Source: Acidimicrobiales bacterium (GTDB taxonomy: Bacteria; Actinomycetota; Acidimicrobiia; Acidimicrobiales; UBA8190). From it: a stretch of 64,000 bases of DNA. Under the pieces are notes generated by a model. That model did no database searches and was not told where the DNA came from. It saw nothing but the letters and a program-made list of their open reading frames with translations. Location: contig DATKSK010000030.1 in assembly GCA_035531755.1 (NCBI GenBank), positions 117,101 through 181,100 on the forward strand, in the 5' to 3' direction. Position numbers and translations under genes: made by a program. Below are positions 27,973 to 37,124 of the stretch, piece after piece; position 1 is the stretch's first letter; each line of letters begins with the position of its first letter.

Positions 27973-28656
27973 TCACCCGCCCGGCGGGGCGTCGGCGAGG
28001 GTGCACGCCCGGGTGAACACGGCGTCGAACATGGGCTCGGTCAGCCTCCCCGTGAAGGTGTTCTGCTGGCTCGGGTGGTACGAGCACACGACGGTCCGGC
28101 CACCGGGGGCAGGCACTTCCACGCCGTGGCCGAACCGCGGACGCGGGCGCACGCCCACCTCGTCGGCGACCACCTGGTAGGCGAACTGGCCGAGGGCGAC
28201 GACGACCCGGAGCTCGTCGAGCAGGGCGAGCTCGCGCCGGAGGAACGGCAGGCAGGTGTCGCGCTCGACCGGCGTCGGCTTGTTCCGGGGGGGAGCGCAC
28301 CGCACCGCCGCCAGCACGTACGCACCGCGCAGGGCGAGGCCGTCGTCGACCGACACGCTCGTGGGCTGGTTGGCCAGGCCCGCCCGCCACAGGGCGGCGA
28401 AGAGCCAGTCGCCCGACCGGTCGCCGGTGAACACCCGACCCGTCCGGTTGCCGCCGTGCGCAGCGGGTGCCAGCCCCACGACGGCGATCCTGGCGGCGGG
28501 GTCGCCGAAACCCGGCACGGGCCGACCCCAGTACTCCTGGTCGGCGAACGCCGCCCGCCGGTCGTGCGCCACCTGCTCACGCCACGCCACCAGTCGCGGG
28601 CAACGCCGGCAGCCGACGATCTCGCTGGTCAGGACCTGGAGCGGCGGGCGGCGCAC
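27973..28656 (-). CDS. Family 5 uracil-DNA glycosylase (UdgB type)
   Basis: A 227-residue Fe-S uracil-DNA glycosylase. The active-site block GLAPAAHGGNRTGRVFTGDR is diagnostic for family 5 (UdgB). Cluster Cys residues are in CRRCPRL, VRCAPPRN and DTCLPFL. The motif near the C-terminus is CSYHPSQQNTFTGRLT. It removes uracil from DNA, which matters in high-GC genomes prone to cytosine deamination. GTG 28656 lies seven bases after TACGCT on the minus strand. It is divergent from the histidine phosphatase gene with 25 bp between starts. Confidence 0.93.
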   Translation of the reverse strand: MRRPPLQVLTSEIVGCRRCPRLVAWREQVAHDRRAAFADQEYWGRPVPGFGDPAARIAVVGLAPAAHGGNRTGRVFTGDRSGDWLFAALWRAGLANQPTSVSVDDGLALRGAYVLAAVRCAPPRNKPTPVERDTCLPFLRRELALLDELRVVVALGQFAYQVVADEVGVRPRPRFGHGVEVPAPGGRTVVCSYHPSQQNTFTGRLTEPMFDAVFTRACTLADAPPGG

Positions 28657-28663
28657 GGCCGAC

Positions 28664-28673
28664 AGCGTACGAT
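28664..28673. promoter_or_regulatory. Overlapping bidirectional -10 element for UDG and histidine phosphatase genes
   Basis: AGCGTACGAT holds TACGAT on the plus strand (eight bases before GTG 28682) and TACGCT on the minus strand (seven bases before GTG 28656), sharing the central TA. The layout matches the element at 26739-26748. Confidence 0.55.
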
Positions 28674-28681
28674 GGCGCGCC

Positions 28682-29326
28682 GTGCCCTCCCGCCGCTCTC
28701 CGGCCCCTGCCGTCGCGCTCCTCGTCCGCCACGGGCGCACGCCGACCACGGGGTCCGTGCTCCCCGGGCGGGCCCCGGGGCTCCATCTGTCGGACGAGGG
28801 CCGGGCCCAGGCCGAGAGCGCCGCGCAGCGCATCGCGTCCCTGGGCAAGGCACCCGTCGCCGTCTACGCCTCGCCCCTGGAGCGGGCCGTGGAGACGGCC
28901 AGGCCGATCGCCCGGCGACTCGGCCTCCGGGTGCGCGTCGAGCGCGGCCTGCTGGAGTGCGACTTCGGCACGTGGACCGGCGCCAAGCTCAGCACCCTGC
29001 GGCGCCGGCGCGAGTGGCGCAGCGTCGTGACCTTCCCGAGCTCGTTCCGCTTCCCCGACGGCGAGTCGTTCACGGAGATGCAGGCGCGCATGCTGTCCAC
29101 CCTCGACCGCCTCGCCGAGCGCCACCCCGGCGAGACCTTCGTGGCCGTGTCGCACGCCGATCCCATCAAGGCCGCCGTGGCGGCGACGGCGGGCGTGCCG
29201 CTCGACCTGTTCCAGCGGCTGGTGGTGTCCCCGTGCTCGGTGACGGCGCTCGTCCGCGGCGACGCCGCCGCCCACGTGCTGTGCCTCAACGTCACGGCCT
29301 CGCTGTCGGAGCTCTCGCTGTCATGA
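28682..29326 (+). CDS. Histidine phosphatase family protein (MSMEG_4193 type)
   Basis: A 214-residue phosphoglycerate-mutase-like phosphatase. The catalytic RHG motif is VALLVRHGRTPTTGSVLPGR, continuing GLHLSDEGRAQAE; the second Arg is in VYASPLERAVETARP, the Glu in LECDFGTWTG and the late His in VAVSHADPIKAA. The N-terminal block is that of the actinobacterial MSMEG_4193 subfamily, whose substrate is unknown. It overlaps DUF3090 by four bases (ATGA), beginning a three-gene translationally coupled module. Confidence 0.92.
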   Translation: MPSRRSPAPAVALLVRHGRTPTTGSVLPGRAPGLHLSDEGRAQAESAAQRIASLGKAPVAVYASPLERAVETARPIARRLGLRVRVERGLLECDFGTWTGAKLSTLRRRREWRSVVTFPSSFRFPDGESFTEMQARMLSTLDRLAERHPGETFVAVSHADPIKAAVAATAGVPLDLFQRLVVSPCSVTALVRGDAAAHVLCLNVTASLSELSLS

Positions 29327-29820
29327 GCCCCGCCCTCGACCTCGGCGACCTCGACCGTTTCACCGTCGGCGCGCAGGGCCCCGTCGGCCAGCGCGTCTTC
29401 CTCCTGCAGTGCCGCAGCGGCGGTACGCTCGTCACGCTCAAGGCCGAGAAGCAGCAGGTGTCGGTGCTGTCGGAGTACCTCGGTCGACTGCTCGCCGACC
29501 TCGACCGCCCCGAGGACCTCCCGGTCGACCTCGAGCTCGAGGAGCCCACGGAGCCGCACTGGGTCGTCGGCACGCTCGGCGTCAGCTACGACGACGCCCT
29601 CGACCGCATCGTCCTCGTGGCCGAGGAGCTCGTCGCCGAGGACGAGGAGGGCGACATGGCGCGCTTCACCATCACGCGCGCCCAGGCCGCCGCGTTCGCC
29701 ATCCGCGCCACGTCCCTCGTCGAAGCGGGCCGGCCGCCGTGCCCGCTGTGCGGAGGGCCGCTCGACCCGTCCGGACACGAGTGCCCCAGGACCAACGGCC
29801 ACCGGCCGCCCACTACGTGA
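29323..29820 (+). CDS. DUF3090 family protein
   Basis: A 165-residue protein of the actinobacterial DUF3090 family. Features are RFTVGAQGPVGQRVFLLQCR and LVTLKAEKQQVSVLSEYLGR near the start, an acidic middle (VAEELVAEDEEGD), and a C-terminal zinc-ribbon-like segment CPLCGGPLDPSGHECPR with four possible ligands. Its function is unknown. It overlaps both neighbours by four bases, so the three products are probably made in fixed ratio. Confidence 0.92.
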   Translation: MSPALDLGDLDRFTVGAQGPVGQRVFLLQCRSGGTLVTLKAEKQQVSVLSEYLGRLLADLDRPEDLPVDLELEEPTEPHWVVGTLGVSYDDALDRIVLVAEELVAEDEEGDMARFTITRAQAAAFAIRATSLVEAGRPPCPLCGGPLDPSGHECPRTNGHRPPTT

Positions 29821-30503
29821 GGCTCCTCACGGAGGGCGAGGTCGAGGTCGTCGGCCGCCTGCCGTGGAGCTCGAACCGAACGTTCCTCGCCACGTGCGTG
29901 CTGGGCGACGAGGAGATCGGCGCCGTCTACAAGCCCGTGCAGGGCGAGCGGCGCCTGTGGGACTTCCCAGAAGGCATCTACCGGCGCGAGGTCGCCGCCT
30001 ACGAGCTGTCGAGCGCGCTCGGATGGGGCATCGTCCCCGAGACGGTCGAGCGCGACGACGCGCCCCTCGGACCGGGTTCGCTGCAGCGTTTCGTCCCGGC
30101 CGACTTCTCGCAGCACCACTTCACCCTCGTCGAGGACGAGCAGCACCACGACCGCCTGCGGACGATCTGCGCGTTCGACGTCGTGGCCAACAACACCGAC
30201 CGCAAGAGCGGGCACTGCCTCCTCGGCGAGGACGGGAGCGTGTGGGCCATCGACAACGGGCTGTGCTTCCACGTCGAGCCCAAGCTCCGCACGGTGATCT
30301 GGGAGTTCGCAGGGGAGCCGGTCCCGGCCGCGCTGCTCGAGGACGTGGCCCGCATCGCCGACGCCGTGCCTGCCACGATCCGGCCGCTGTTGTCGGGGCG
30401 CGAGGTCGAGGCGCTGCGCCGGCGCGCCGCCGAGCTGGTGGCGGTGGGACGGTTCCCGGTACCCGACCCCGACCAGCACCACTACCCCTGGCCGCTCGTC
30501 TGA
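29817..30503 (+). CDS. SCO1664-family protein (PI3/PI4-kinase-like fold)
   Basis: A 228-residue protein of the SCO1664 family. Kinase-like elements are AVYKPVQGERRLWDFPEG (Lys in a beta strand), RREVAAYELSSALGWGIVPE, ICAFDVVANNTDRKSGHCLL (catalytic-loop-like Asp and Asn) and VWAIDNGLCFH (metal-binding-like Asp). Whether it phosphorylates protein or lipid is unknown. GTG 29817 overlaps the DUF3090 stop (GTGA). In many actinobacteria this module adjoins the mycothiol ligase gene mshC; here a convergent sixA-like gene follows instead. Confidence 0.9.
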   Translation: MRLLTEGEVEVVGRLPWSSNRTFLATCVLGDEEIGAVYKPVQGERRLWDFPEGIYRREVAAYELSSALGWGIVPETVERDDAPLGPGSLQRFVPADFSQHHFTLVEDEQHHDRLRTICAFDVVANNTDRKSGHCLLGEDGSVWAIDNGLCFHVEPKLRTVIWEFAGEPVPAALLEDVARIADAVPATIRPLLSGREVEALRRRAAELVAVGRFPVPDPDQHHYPWPLV

Positions 30504-30507
30504 CCCG

Positions 30508-31068
30508 TCACTCCGGCCGGCCGCGCTCGGCGCGGCCCGGCGTCCACAGGTCGAGCAGGGTTCCGGTGCCCGGCGCCACCGCTCCCCACGACACCGCGGG
30601 CAGCGCCACCACCGCCAGGGCCGCCGTCGGGAACCCCTGCTCCAGTCGGGAACGGCCTGCGTCGTCCGCGCCGGCCAGCAGGAGCAGGGCCACGTCGTGG
30701 AGCGTGGGGTTGTGGCCCACCACCATGACCGAGGCGCCGTCGTCGGCCAGGGCGCGCAGGCGGTCGAGGACGTCGTCGGCATCGGCGTGGTACAGCGCGT
30801 CCTCGACGAACAGCTCGACGTCCGGCCCCAGGCCCACCGCGACCAGCTCCGCGGTCTGCACGACGCGCCGCGCCGACGAGCACACCACCGTCCCGGGGAG
30901 CGCGACACCCGCCACCGGGGACGCGGCAAGGTAGCGGGCCAGCTCGGCGGCCTGGCGTGTACCGCGGGACGTGAGCGGGCGGCTGTGGTCGTCATCGGCG
31001 TGCTGCGCCGCCTTGGCGTGACGCAGCACCCACACCGCCCGGCCGGTGGCTACAGGCCGAGGCCCCAT
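30508..31068 (-). CDS. SixA-type phosphohistidine phosphatase
   Basis: A 186-residue histidine phosphatase. VWVLRHAKAAQHADDDHSRP has the RHA variant of the RHG motif typical of SixA; VCSSARRVVQTAEL, VEDALYHADADDVLD and VMVVGHNPTLHDVALLL supply the remaining active-site region. SixA enzymes dephosphorylate phosphohistidine on HPt proteins or PTS components. Its start overlaps the 3' end of the SGNH gene by 19 bp, so it ends the MBOAT-SGNH-SixA unit. It converges on the SCO1664 gene with four bases between stops. Confidence 0.88.
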   Translation of the reverse strand: MGPRPVATGRAVWVLRHAKAAQHADDDHSRPLTSRGTRQAAELARYLAASPVAGVALPGTVVCSSARRVVQTAELVAVGLGPDVELFVEDALYHADADDVLDRLRALADDGASVMVVGHNPTLHDVALLLLAGADDAGRSRLEQGFPTAALAVVALPAVSWGAVAPGTGTLLDLWTPGRAERGRPE

Positions 31069-32630
31069 GCGTGGTCCATGGCGGCGACGGCGGTCCGGGA
31101 CAGTCGCTCGGCCCCCGGGGTCGAGATATGCGTGCCGTCGGGCTCCCGGACCTGCACCTCGTTGCCAGCGGCGTCGGGGAGGAAGGCGGTGTAGCGGCCC
31201 TGGGGGTCGGAGAGCACCGGCCACGAGGCGAGGAAGGTCACTCCCGCGTGCAGCGCCGCCTGGCCCTGGTCGATGCCGTTCAGCACCTGCATCTTGGCGT
31301 TCGACGCGGGATCGGCCATGGGGGGCATGCCGACCCAGAGCACGCGCGCGCCGGCGTCGGTGGCGGCCTTCATGAACGCGCCGACGCGCGACGCGTAGGC
31401 CGCGCTCCACGACGGGGACCCGTAGGTGAACACCGTGCCGCCGTCGATGAAATTCTGGGGGTCGTTGGCCCCGATGAACACCACCACGGCCTGGGGGTGG
31501 TACTGGGAGAGGTCGGCTCGGAGCTCGGCCTGCCAGTCGAAGTAGTCCGGCCGGGAGAGGCCGGTGTCGATCCGGCCGTCGAGCACGGCGTGGACCACGC
31601 CGGTGGCGGCGAGGTCGTTCACGAACGACTGGCCGAAGTCGATGCCGAGGGAGTCGCCCACCGTGAGCAGCTGCAGCGGCGCCGCCGCCGTGGGCGCTGG
31701 CAGCGGCGCCAGGCCGTCGGGAGCGGTGACCGGGGTTGTGGGGACCGGCCGGATGGCCACTGGCGGTACCGTCCGGCCCCGGACCCCGATAGCCACCCGC
31801 CCGTGCGGGACCGGGCCCCCGACCTGGAGCACGCCGCTGCCGGTCCGCCCGATCACCCGGTCGGCGGCGCCCACGACGTGCGACAGGCCCAGCGCCTTGG
31901 AGACCTCGTCGATGGGCCGCAGCAGTGCGATGGCCACGGAGCGGCGGGTGCCGAGCGGTCCGGCCTGCGCCGATCGCATGAGCGACGGCGCGTCGAGGAC
32001 GAGCCACGTCCCGAAGCACACCAGGCCGGCGGCGAGCGCGTGGCGCCACGTGACACGGATTTGCCCCGGCGCCGCGCCATCGGGCGCGTGCCGGCGTGGG
32101 GCCACGGCCCGCGCCGTCCGCAGCACGAGGCCGGGCTCCGCCGCACCGAGGTCTGTGGGGTCGAGGGAGGTGACGGCCGTCGGGCCCGGCGCGGGTGGCG
32201 CCTTGGAGGGTCGGTCGACGCGCGTCGGCGGACCGATGCGCGTCGGCGGACCGATGCGCGCCGGTGGGCGCACGCGTGTCCGCTGGCGACGGTGCGTCGA
32301 ACGGACGCTTCGGGTGGGACGGCCGGTGACGCGCGCACCGCGGCTCACGACCCGGACGCCCCCGTCGCCGGACGCGCTGTCGCCTCCCGCGGACGCGCTG
32401 TCGCCTCCCTCGGTGTCGACACGTCCGTTCGCGCCCGAGTTGCCGTTCGCCCCCGAGCTGTCGTTGGCGCCACGGACTCCGTTGGCGCCGTGCCCGTTGG
32501 CGCCGTGCCCGTTGGCGCCGCCCGTCGAGGGCCCACCGGTGGAGGTGCGGGGGGAGGCGTCGCCGGCACGGGAGGCGTCGCGCTCCTCGGTGGCCACGGA
32601 TACGTCGGTACCGGCAGTGGGTTCGGTCAT
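31050..32630 (-). CDS. SGNH/GDSL-hydrolase-domain membrane protein (DUF459-like)
   Basis: A 526-residue protein. Residues 1-170 are disordered and repeat-rich ([31 protein letters not shown]), then one membrane helix ([20 protein letters not shown]) and an extracellular SGNH domain from about residue 310: [16 protein letters not shown] (block I Ser), [12 protein letters not shown] (block III) and EPDGTHIS (block V Asp/His). With the upstream MBOAT gene this suggests O-acetylation of a surface glycan or wall polymer, as in AlgI/AlgX-type pairs; the substrate is inferred only. Confidence 0.85.
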   Translation of the reverse strand: MTEPTAGTDVSVATEERDASRAGDASPRTSTGGPSTGGANGHGANGHGANGVRGANDSSGANGNSGANGRVDTEGGDSASAGGDSASGDGGVRVVSRGARVTGRPTRSVRSTHRRQRTRVRPPARIGPPTRIGPPTRVDRPSKAPPAPGPTAVTSLDPTDLGAAEPGLVLRTARAVAPRRHAPDGAAPGQIRVTWRHALAAGLVCFGTWLVLDAPSLMRSAQAGPLGTRRSVAIALLRPIDEVSKALGLSHVVGAADRVIGRTGSGVLQVGGPVPHGRVAIGVRGRTVPPVAIRPVPTTPVTAPDGLAPLPAPTAAAPLQLLTVGDSLGIDFGQSFVNDLAATGVVHAVLDGRIDTGLSRPDYFDWQAELRADLSQYHPQAVVVFIGANDPQNFIDGGTVFTYGSPSWSAAYASRVGAFMKAATDAGARVLWVGMPPMADPASNAKMQVLNGIDQGQAALHAGVTFLASWPVLSDPQGRYTAFLPDAAGNEVQVREPDGTHISTPGAERLSRTAVAAMDHAWGLGL

Positions 32631-32677
32631 CTGGTCAGCGGGATCTGGTCGTCTCGGGTCGTGCCTCGCACTCGCCC

Positions 32678-34102
32678 TCAGAACCGGTAATAGATGAACG
32701 GCGCCACGCCCTGCGGCCCGAGCGTCGTGATCACCAGCAGCGCCACCCCCAGTATGGCCCCTTGCACACCCAGCCGTTGACGCGCGAACACGCGCTGCGT
32801 CCGGCCCACGGCATCGGTGGGCAGGTACTGCAGGGCGATGGTGCCCGCGATCGCGACCACCAGGAGCGGCGTGACGAGAGGAGCGCGGCCCCACGCCGTG
32901 AACAGTCGCCCGAGCAGCGTGGTCGCCGTCGAGAACGAGTCGGCTCGGAAGAACACCCAGCCCAGGCACACGATGTGGAAGGTGACGACGCGCTGCAGGG
33001 CCACCCGGAGGGTGCCCCCCGGGAGCGGCTCGAGCCCGGCGGCCGTCCGGCGGGCCCGCCGGACATGGCCTCCCACCTGGCCGAACCCGTGAATCGCCCC
33101 CCAGGCGACGAAGGTCCAGGCGGCACCGTGCCACAGGCCCCCGAGGACCATCGTGACCATGATGTTCCTGGCCACCCGCCACCGCGACCCCCGGCTGCCC
33201 CCGAGCGGGATGTACAGGTAGTCACGCAACCACCGCGACAGGGTCATGTGCCAGCGCCGCCAGAAGTCCTGGAGGTTGCGGGCCGTGTACGGCGCATCGA
33301 AGTTGTCCGGGAAGCGGAACCCGAGGAACAGCGCCAGGCCGATGGCGATGTCGGTGTACCCGCTGAAGTCCGCGTAGATCTGCACGGCGAACCCGTAGAT
33401 GCCGAAGAGGACCTCGAGCGCCGAGTGCTGGTGCGGAGCGGAGAACACCGGGCGCACGATGGCCGACTCGACGTACGACGAGATCACGACCTTCTTGAAG
33501 AGGCCGGCGGCGACGAGCCACGCGGCCCGGCCGAAGTCGATCCCGGCGGGGTCGCGCCGGCGGCGGATCTGGGGGAGGAGCTCCTGCCCCCGGACGATGG
33601 GGCCGGCCACCAGATGAGGGAAGAACGACAGGTACACCACCAGGTCGACGGGCCGGGCCGGCTCGATGGTGCGCCGGTACACGTCGATCACGTAACTGAG
33701 CGCCATGAACGTGAAGAACGAGATACCCACGGGCAGCGTCACGGCCAGGAGCGGCGCCACACGCCCCCCGCCCAGGGAGTGGAGCAGGTTGTCGAGGTTG
33801 ACCGCCAGGAAGCCGTAGTACTTGAACCATCCGAGGATGCCGAGGAGCGCCACCACGCTCGTCCCGAGAGCGAGGCGTCGCCGGCGATCGTCCTCGAACC
33901 GCTGCACCGCGGTGGCGCCGACATGGGCGACGAGCGTCACCCCACCCAGCAGGAACACGAACCGCCAGTCCCACCAGCTGTAGAAGACGTAGCTCGCAGC
34001 CACCATGGCGGCCTTCCACGCGCGCGGGTACGGGTTCAGCAGCCAGTTCGCCGTGAATGCCACGGCGAAGAAGATCGCGAAGTCGATGGTGGGGAACAGC
34101 AT
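32678..34102 (-). CDS. MBOAT-family O-acyltransferase (AlgI-like)
   Basis: A 474-residue polytopic membrane protein that would carry acyl groups across the membrane onto extracellular polymers. Family blocks are [102 protein letters not shown], and [18 protein letters not shown] with the catalytic His. About ten membrane segments are visible. ATG 34102 gives the standard AlgI-type N-terminus. The SGNH gene follows after 47 bp. Confidence 0.93.
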   Translation of the reverse strand: MLFPTIDFAIFFAVAFTANWLLNPYPRAWKAAMVAASYVFYSWWDWRFVFLLGGVTLVAHVGATAVQRFEDDRRRRLALGTSVVALLGILGWFKYYGFLAVNLDNLLHSLGGGRVAPLLAVTLPVGISFFTFMALSYVIDVYRRTIEPARPVDLVVYLSFFPHLVAGPIVRGQELLPQIRRRRDPAGIDFGRAAWLVAAGLFKKVVISSYVESAIVRPVFSAPHQHSALEVLFGIYGFAVQIYADFSGYTDIAIGLALFLGFRFPDNFDAPYTARNLQDFWRRWHMTLSRWLRDYLYIPLGGSRGSRWRVARNIMVTMVLGGLWHGAAWTFVAWGAIHGFGQVGGHVRRARRTAAGLEPLPGGTLRVALQRVVTFHIVCLGWVFFRADSFSTATTLLGRLFTAWGRAPLVTPLLVVAIAGTIALQYLPTDAVGRTQRVFARQRLGVQGAILGVALLVITTLGPQGVAPFIYYRF

Positions 34103-34240
34103 GTGTGCGATCACCCGTTGTCCGGCGCGGTCGCACCCCCGGATCGCACGGCCGACCGAACCCCGCGCAGGCTACCGCACGCGACGCGGCGCGCCGCACC
34201 TCCGGAACCCGCGCGCCGGGGCGCGCGCACGGGAGCGGGT

Positions 34241-34262
34241 GGCGGGCCCGGAGGGGCCCGCC
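34241..34262 (-). terminator. Hairpin terminator downstream of etfA
   Basis: A perfect 9-bp GC stem (34241-34249 with 34254-34262) with loop GGAG lies five bases after the etfA stop. No U-tract is present. Confidence 0.6.
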
Positions 34263-34266
34263 GGGA

Positions 34267-35238
34267 TCAGCGGCGCGCCTTCAGGGCCTCGATCAGCTTC
34301 GGGACGACCTTGTGCACGTCGCCCACGATGCCGAGGTCCGCGACCGAGAAGATGGGCGCGTCCTGGTCCTTGTTGATGGCGACGATGTTCTTCGAGCCCT
34401 TCATGCCCACGAGGTGCTGGGTGGCGCCCGAGATGCCGCAGGCGATGTAGACGGTGGGCTTCACGGTCTTGCCCGTCTGCCCGACCTGGTGGGAGTACGG
34501 GACCCAGCCGGCGTCCACGATGGCCCGGCTGGCGCCCGCCGCTCCCCGGAGCAGCGTGGCCAGCTCCTCGATCAGGGCGTAGTGCTCGGCCCCGCCCAGG
34601 CCGCGGCCTCCCGACACCACGACCGCGGCCTCGTCGAGCTTGGGCCCGCTGCGCTCCTCGGCGTGGCGGGCGACGACGGTGGCGCCGTTGCTGGCACCGA
34701 GCTCGGGCACCGGGACGGGGACCACCTGCGCGCCGCCGCCGCCGGCGGGCTCGGCCGAGAAGGACTTGGCCCGGACCACGAAGATCCAGGGCCGCTCACC
34801 GGTGAAGCGGGCCGTCGCCACCTGCGCGCCCCCGAACATGCCGTGCTGGGAGCGGACGTCGTCGCCCTCGGTGACCAGGTTGACGACATTGGTGATCACC
34901 GGCGAGTCGAGCCGGACCGACAGCCGACCGGCGATGTCGCGGCCGTCGTAGCTGGCGGGGACCAGGATGACGTCGGGGCGGTTGCCCGAGCCGATCAGTG
35001 CGGCCATGGCGGCGGCGACCGGTGCCCCCGGCAATGCGTCGCCGATGTCGCCGACGTCGTGGACGGTGGCGGCGCCGTAGTTGCCGAGCTCGGCGGCCAC
35101 CGCCGCGGTCCCGGGGCCCCAGGTCACGGCTTCGGTGGTGGTCCCCATCGAGCGGGCCTGGGTGAGCAGCTCGAGCGTGGTGCTGGTGGGGCTTCCCTCG
35201 GCGCTCTCGGCGAGGACCCATACCTTGTCGATCGACAT
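34267..35238 (-). CDS. etfA: Electron transfer flavoprotein, alpha subunit
   Basis: A 323-residue ETF alpha subunit, which carries FAD and passes electrons from acyl-CoA and related dehydrogenases to the quinone pool. The C-terminal FAD domain shows [40 protein letters not shown] and [20 protein letters not shown]. The N-terminal domain (1-190) has the adenine-nucleotide hydrolase-like fold of ETF subunits. AGGAGAAGAG precedes the ATG. etfB lies 83 bp upstream and etfA is followed by a hairpin, so the pair forms an operon. Confidence 0.96.
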   Translation of the reverse strand: MSIDKVWVLAESAEGSPTSTTLELLTQARSMGTTTEAVTWGPGTAAVAAELGNYGAATVHDVGDIGDALPGAPVAAAMAALIGSGNRPDVILVPASYDGRDIAGRLSVRLDSPVITNVVNLVTEGDDVRSQHGMFGGAQVATARFTGERPWIFVVRAKSFSAEPAGGGGAQVVPVPVPELGASNGATVVARHAEERSGPKLDEAAVVVSGGRGLGGAEHYALIEELATLLRGAAGASRAIVDAGWVPYSHQVGQTGKTVKPTVYIACGISGATQHLVGMKGSKNIVAINKDQDAPIFSVADLGIVGDVHKVVPKLIEALKARR

Positions 35239-35321
35239 TCTCTTCTCCTGGAGCCGTGCGTTTCGGTGGCGGGGCCGGTGCGCGGGTGGGCGGGGGGTGC
35301 GGAGTGCGGGCGGTGCCGGGC

Positions 35322-36101
35322 TCAGACGAGCTTCAGCTGCTCGAGGAACCGGACCACGTGCTCGTGGCCGTCACCCTCGTCGACGACGATCTCGCCGGCC
35401 TTGCGCTCGTCGGCGGGGGTGACCTCGGAGACCTCCTGGCGCGCGCCCGCCGCGCCGACCTGGCCGGCGTCGAGGCCCAGGTCCGACACGGTCAGCTGCT
35501 CCACCGGCTTGGACTTGGCCGCCATGATCCCCTTGAACGACGGGTAGCGCGGCTCGACGACACCGGCGGTCACGGTGACCACGGCGGGCAGCGGGCAGTC
35601 GACTTCGTCGTAGCCGGCCTCGGTCTGGCGCTCCACCCGCATGCGGCCGTCGCCGACCGAGACCTTCTTGGCGAACGTGACCGAGGGCAGGCCCAGCAGC
35701 TCGGCGATCTGGACCGGCGTCGTCCCGGTGTAGCCGTCGGTGGACTCGGTGGCGGCGATGACGAGGTCGGGCTGGGCGCGCTCGATGGCCTTGGCGAGGA
35801 CCTTGGCCGTCGACAGCGCGTCGGAGCCCTTGAGGGCGTCGTCGCTCACGAGGATGGCCTTGGCCGCGCCCATGGCGAGGGCGGTCCGGAGCCCGGAGGT
35901 CTCCCCGGCGGGCGCCATCGAGACCAGGGTGACCTCCCCGCCGCCGGCCTGCTCGGCGAGCTGGAGGCCCATCTCCACGCCGTAGGCGTCGGAGTCGTCC
36001 AGGATCAGCTTTCCCTCCCTGACCAGGGTGTGGGTCTGCGGGTCGAGCGCCTGGGGCGCGGCCGGATCGGGGATCTGCTTGACACAGACGACGACGTTCA
36101 T
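35322..36101 (-). CDS. etfB: Electron transfer flavoprotein, beta subunit
   Basis: A 259-residue ETF beta subunit that dimerises with EtfA. Typical blocks are MNVVVCVKQIPDPAAPQALD, GKLILDDSDAYGVEMGLQLA, DLVIAATESTDGYTGTTPVQ and the recognition-loop region VEPRYPSFKGIMAAK. A hexamer AACAAT ends seven bases before the ATG and no Shine-Dalgarno sequence is present, so a leaderless transcript is possible but weakly supported. It is the first gene of etfBA. Confidence 0.96.
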   Translation of the reverse strand: MNVVVCVKQIPDPAAPQALDPQTHTLVREGKLILDDSDAYGVEMGLQLAEQAGGGEVTLVSMAPAGETSGLRTALAMGAAKAILVSDDALKGSDALSTAKVLAKAIERAQPDLVIAATESTDGYTGTTPVQIAELLGLPSVTFAKKVSVGDGRMRVERQTEAGYDEVDCPLPAVVTVTAGVVEPRYPSFKGIMAAKSKPVEQLTVSDLGLDAGQVGAAGARQEVSEVTPADERKAGEIVVDEGDGHEHVVRFLEQLKLV

Positions 36102-36185
36102 GGGCGCGATTGTTCCCGAGAACCCCGCCCCTCGACCAATCCGTGCAGGGTGGTCGCCCGCGCCGCGGCCGGGGCGGCGACGGCG

Positions 36186-36941
36186 TCAGGCCCGGCCGAG
36201 GGCGCCGAGGGTGTCGGCCACCCGGTCGGTGATCACCCCGTCGACGCCGGCGGCGACCACGGCGTCGAGGTCCCCGGGGAGGTTCACCGTCCACGTCACG
36301 ACGGCCATGGCGAGATCGTGCGCCCGGGCCACGAGCGACGCCGTCACCTGCGAGTGGTGGGGGTGCAGCGCCGCGCACCCCAGGCCGGAGGCGACCTCGA
36401 GCATCGGCAGGGGGTCGAGCGACGGGTGCACGAGCAGCCCGAGCTCGACCGCCCCGGCCGCGGCACGTCCGCGGTCGGCGTCTCTGAGCGCCGTCAGGGT
36501 CCCCGGCCAGAACGAGGAGACCACGACGTGCGCCGGCCACGCGGGCCCGCCGGCGGCCAGGACGACGGCGACGTCGGTGGCCACCTGCTCGAAGGGGTCG
36601 TACCCGGGCTCGGTGGGCAGGTTCTTGATCTCGACGTTGACCAGGGCGCCGGCGCACGTGGCCAGGGCGTCCCCCAACGTGGGCAGCCACGGTGGGAGGG
36701 CGTCGGCGGGTGTGGCCCCGACGGCGCCCGAGCCCGGGACCTCGGCGTCGTGGTGGACCACGAGGGCGCCGTCCGCGCTCCGACGGACGTCGAGCTCGAC
36801 GCCGTCGGCCCCCGCCCCCAGGGCGCCGGTGAAGGCCTCGAGGGTGTTCTCGCGCCAGGGCCCGGTCCCGCCCCGGTGGGCCAGGACCGCCACCGGGGCG
36901 CCCTCGCCCCGGCGCGGCCACCCGAACTGCTCTTCGGTCAT
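36186..36941 (-). CDS. Glycerophosphodiester phosphodiesterase
   Basis: A 251-residue cytoplasmic GDPD TIM-barrel enzyme releasing sn-glycerol 3-phosphate from deacylated phospholipids. Active-site motifs are VLAHRGGTGPWRENTLEAF, ADGVELDVRRSADGALVVHH followed by Asp, and LVNVEIKN; AVVTWTVNLPGDLDAVVAAG and DGVITDRV close the barrel. No signal peptide is present. AAGGAA directly before ATG 36941 supports this start over an extended frame. It lies upstream of etfBA on the same strand with an 84-bp gap. Confidence 0.93.
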   Translation of the reverse strand: MTEEQFGWPRRGEGAPVAVLAHRGGTGPWRENTLEAFTGALGAGADGVELDVRRSADGALVVHHDAEVPGSGAVGATPADALPPWLPTLGDALATCAGALVNVEIKNLPTEPGYDPFEQVATDVAVVLAAGGPAWPAHVVVSSFWPGTLTALRDADRGRAAAGAVELGLLVHPSLDPLPMLEVASGLGCAALHPHHSQVTASLVARAHDLAMAVVTWTVNLPGDLDAVVAAGVDGVITDRVADTLGALGRA

Positions 36942-37065
36942 TTCCTTGTTCTTCCTTGCCTTCTGAGGCCTATCGAACGAATCTTCGCGCTTGCGGGGGT
37001 GAGCGCTTGGGAGTAGCTTCACATTCACCGATCACTCCTGGCGGTCAACCCTCGTGGCCAGCCAA

Positions 37066-37079
37066 GTGAACGGGTTCAC
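37066..37079. promoter_or_regulatory. CRP-like palindrome (GTGA-N6-TCAC) upstream of whiB
   Basis: GTGAACGGGTTCAC is a perfect 14-bp palindrome flanked by A on both sides, ending 45 bases before the whiB GTG. It fits the GTGA-N6-TCAC core of CRP/FNR-family operators. Confidence 0.55.
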
Positions 37080-37124
37080 AAGTGGGCGGACGGCGAACGC
37101 TGCACGGTACCGGAGGAGGTAGTC

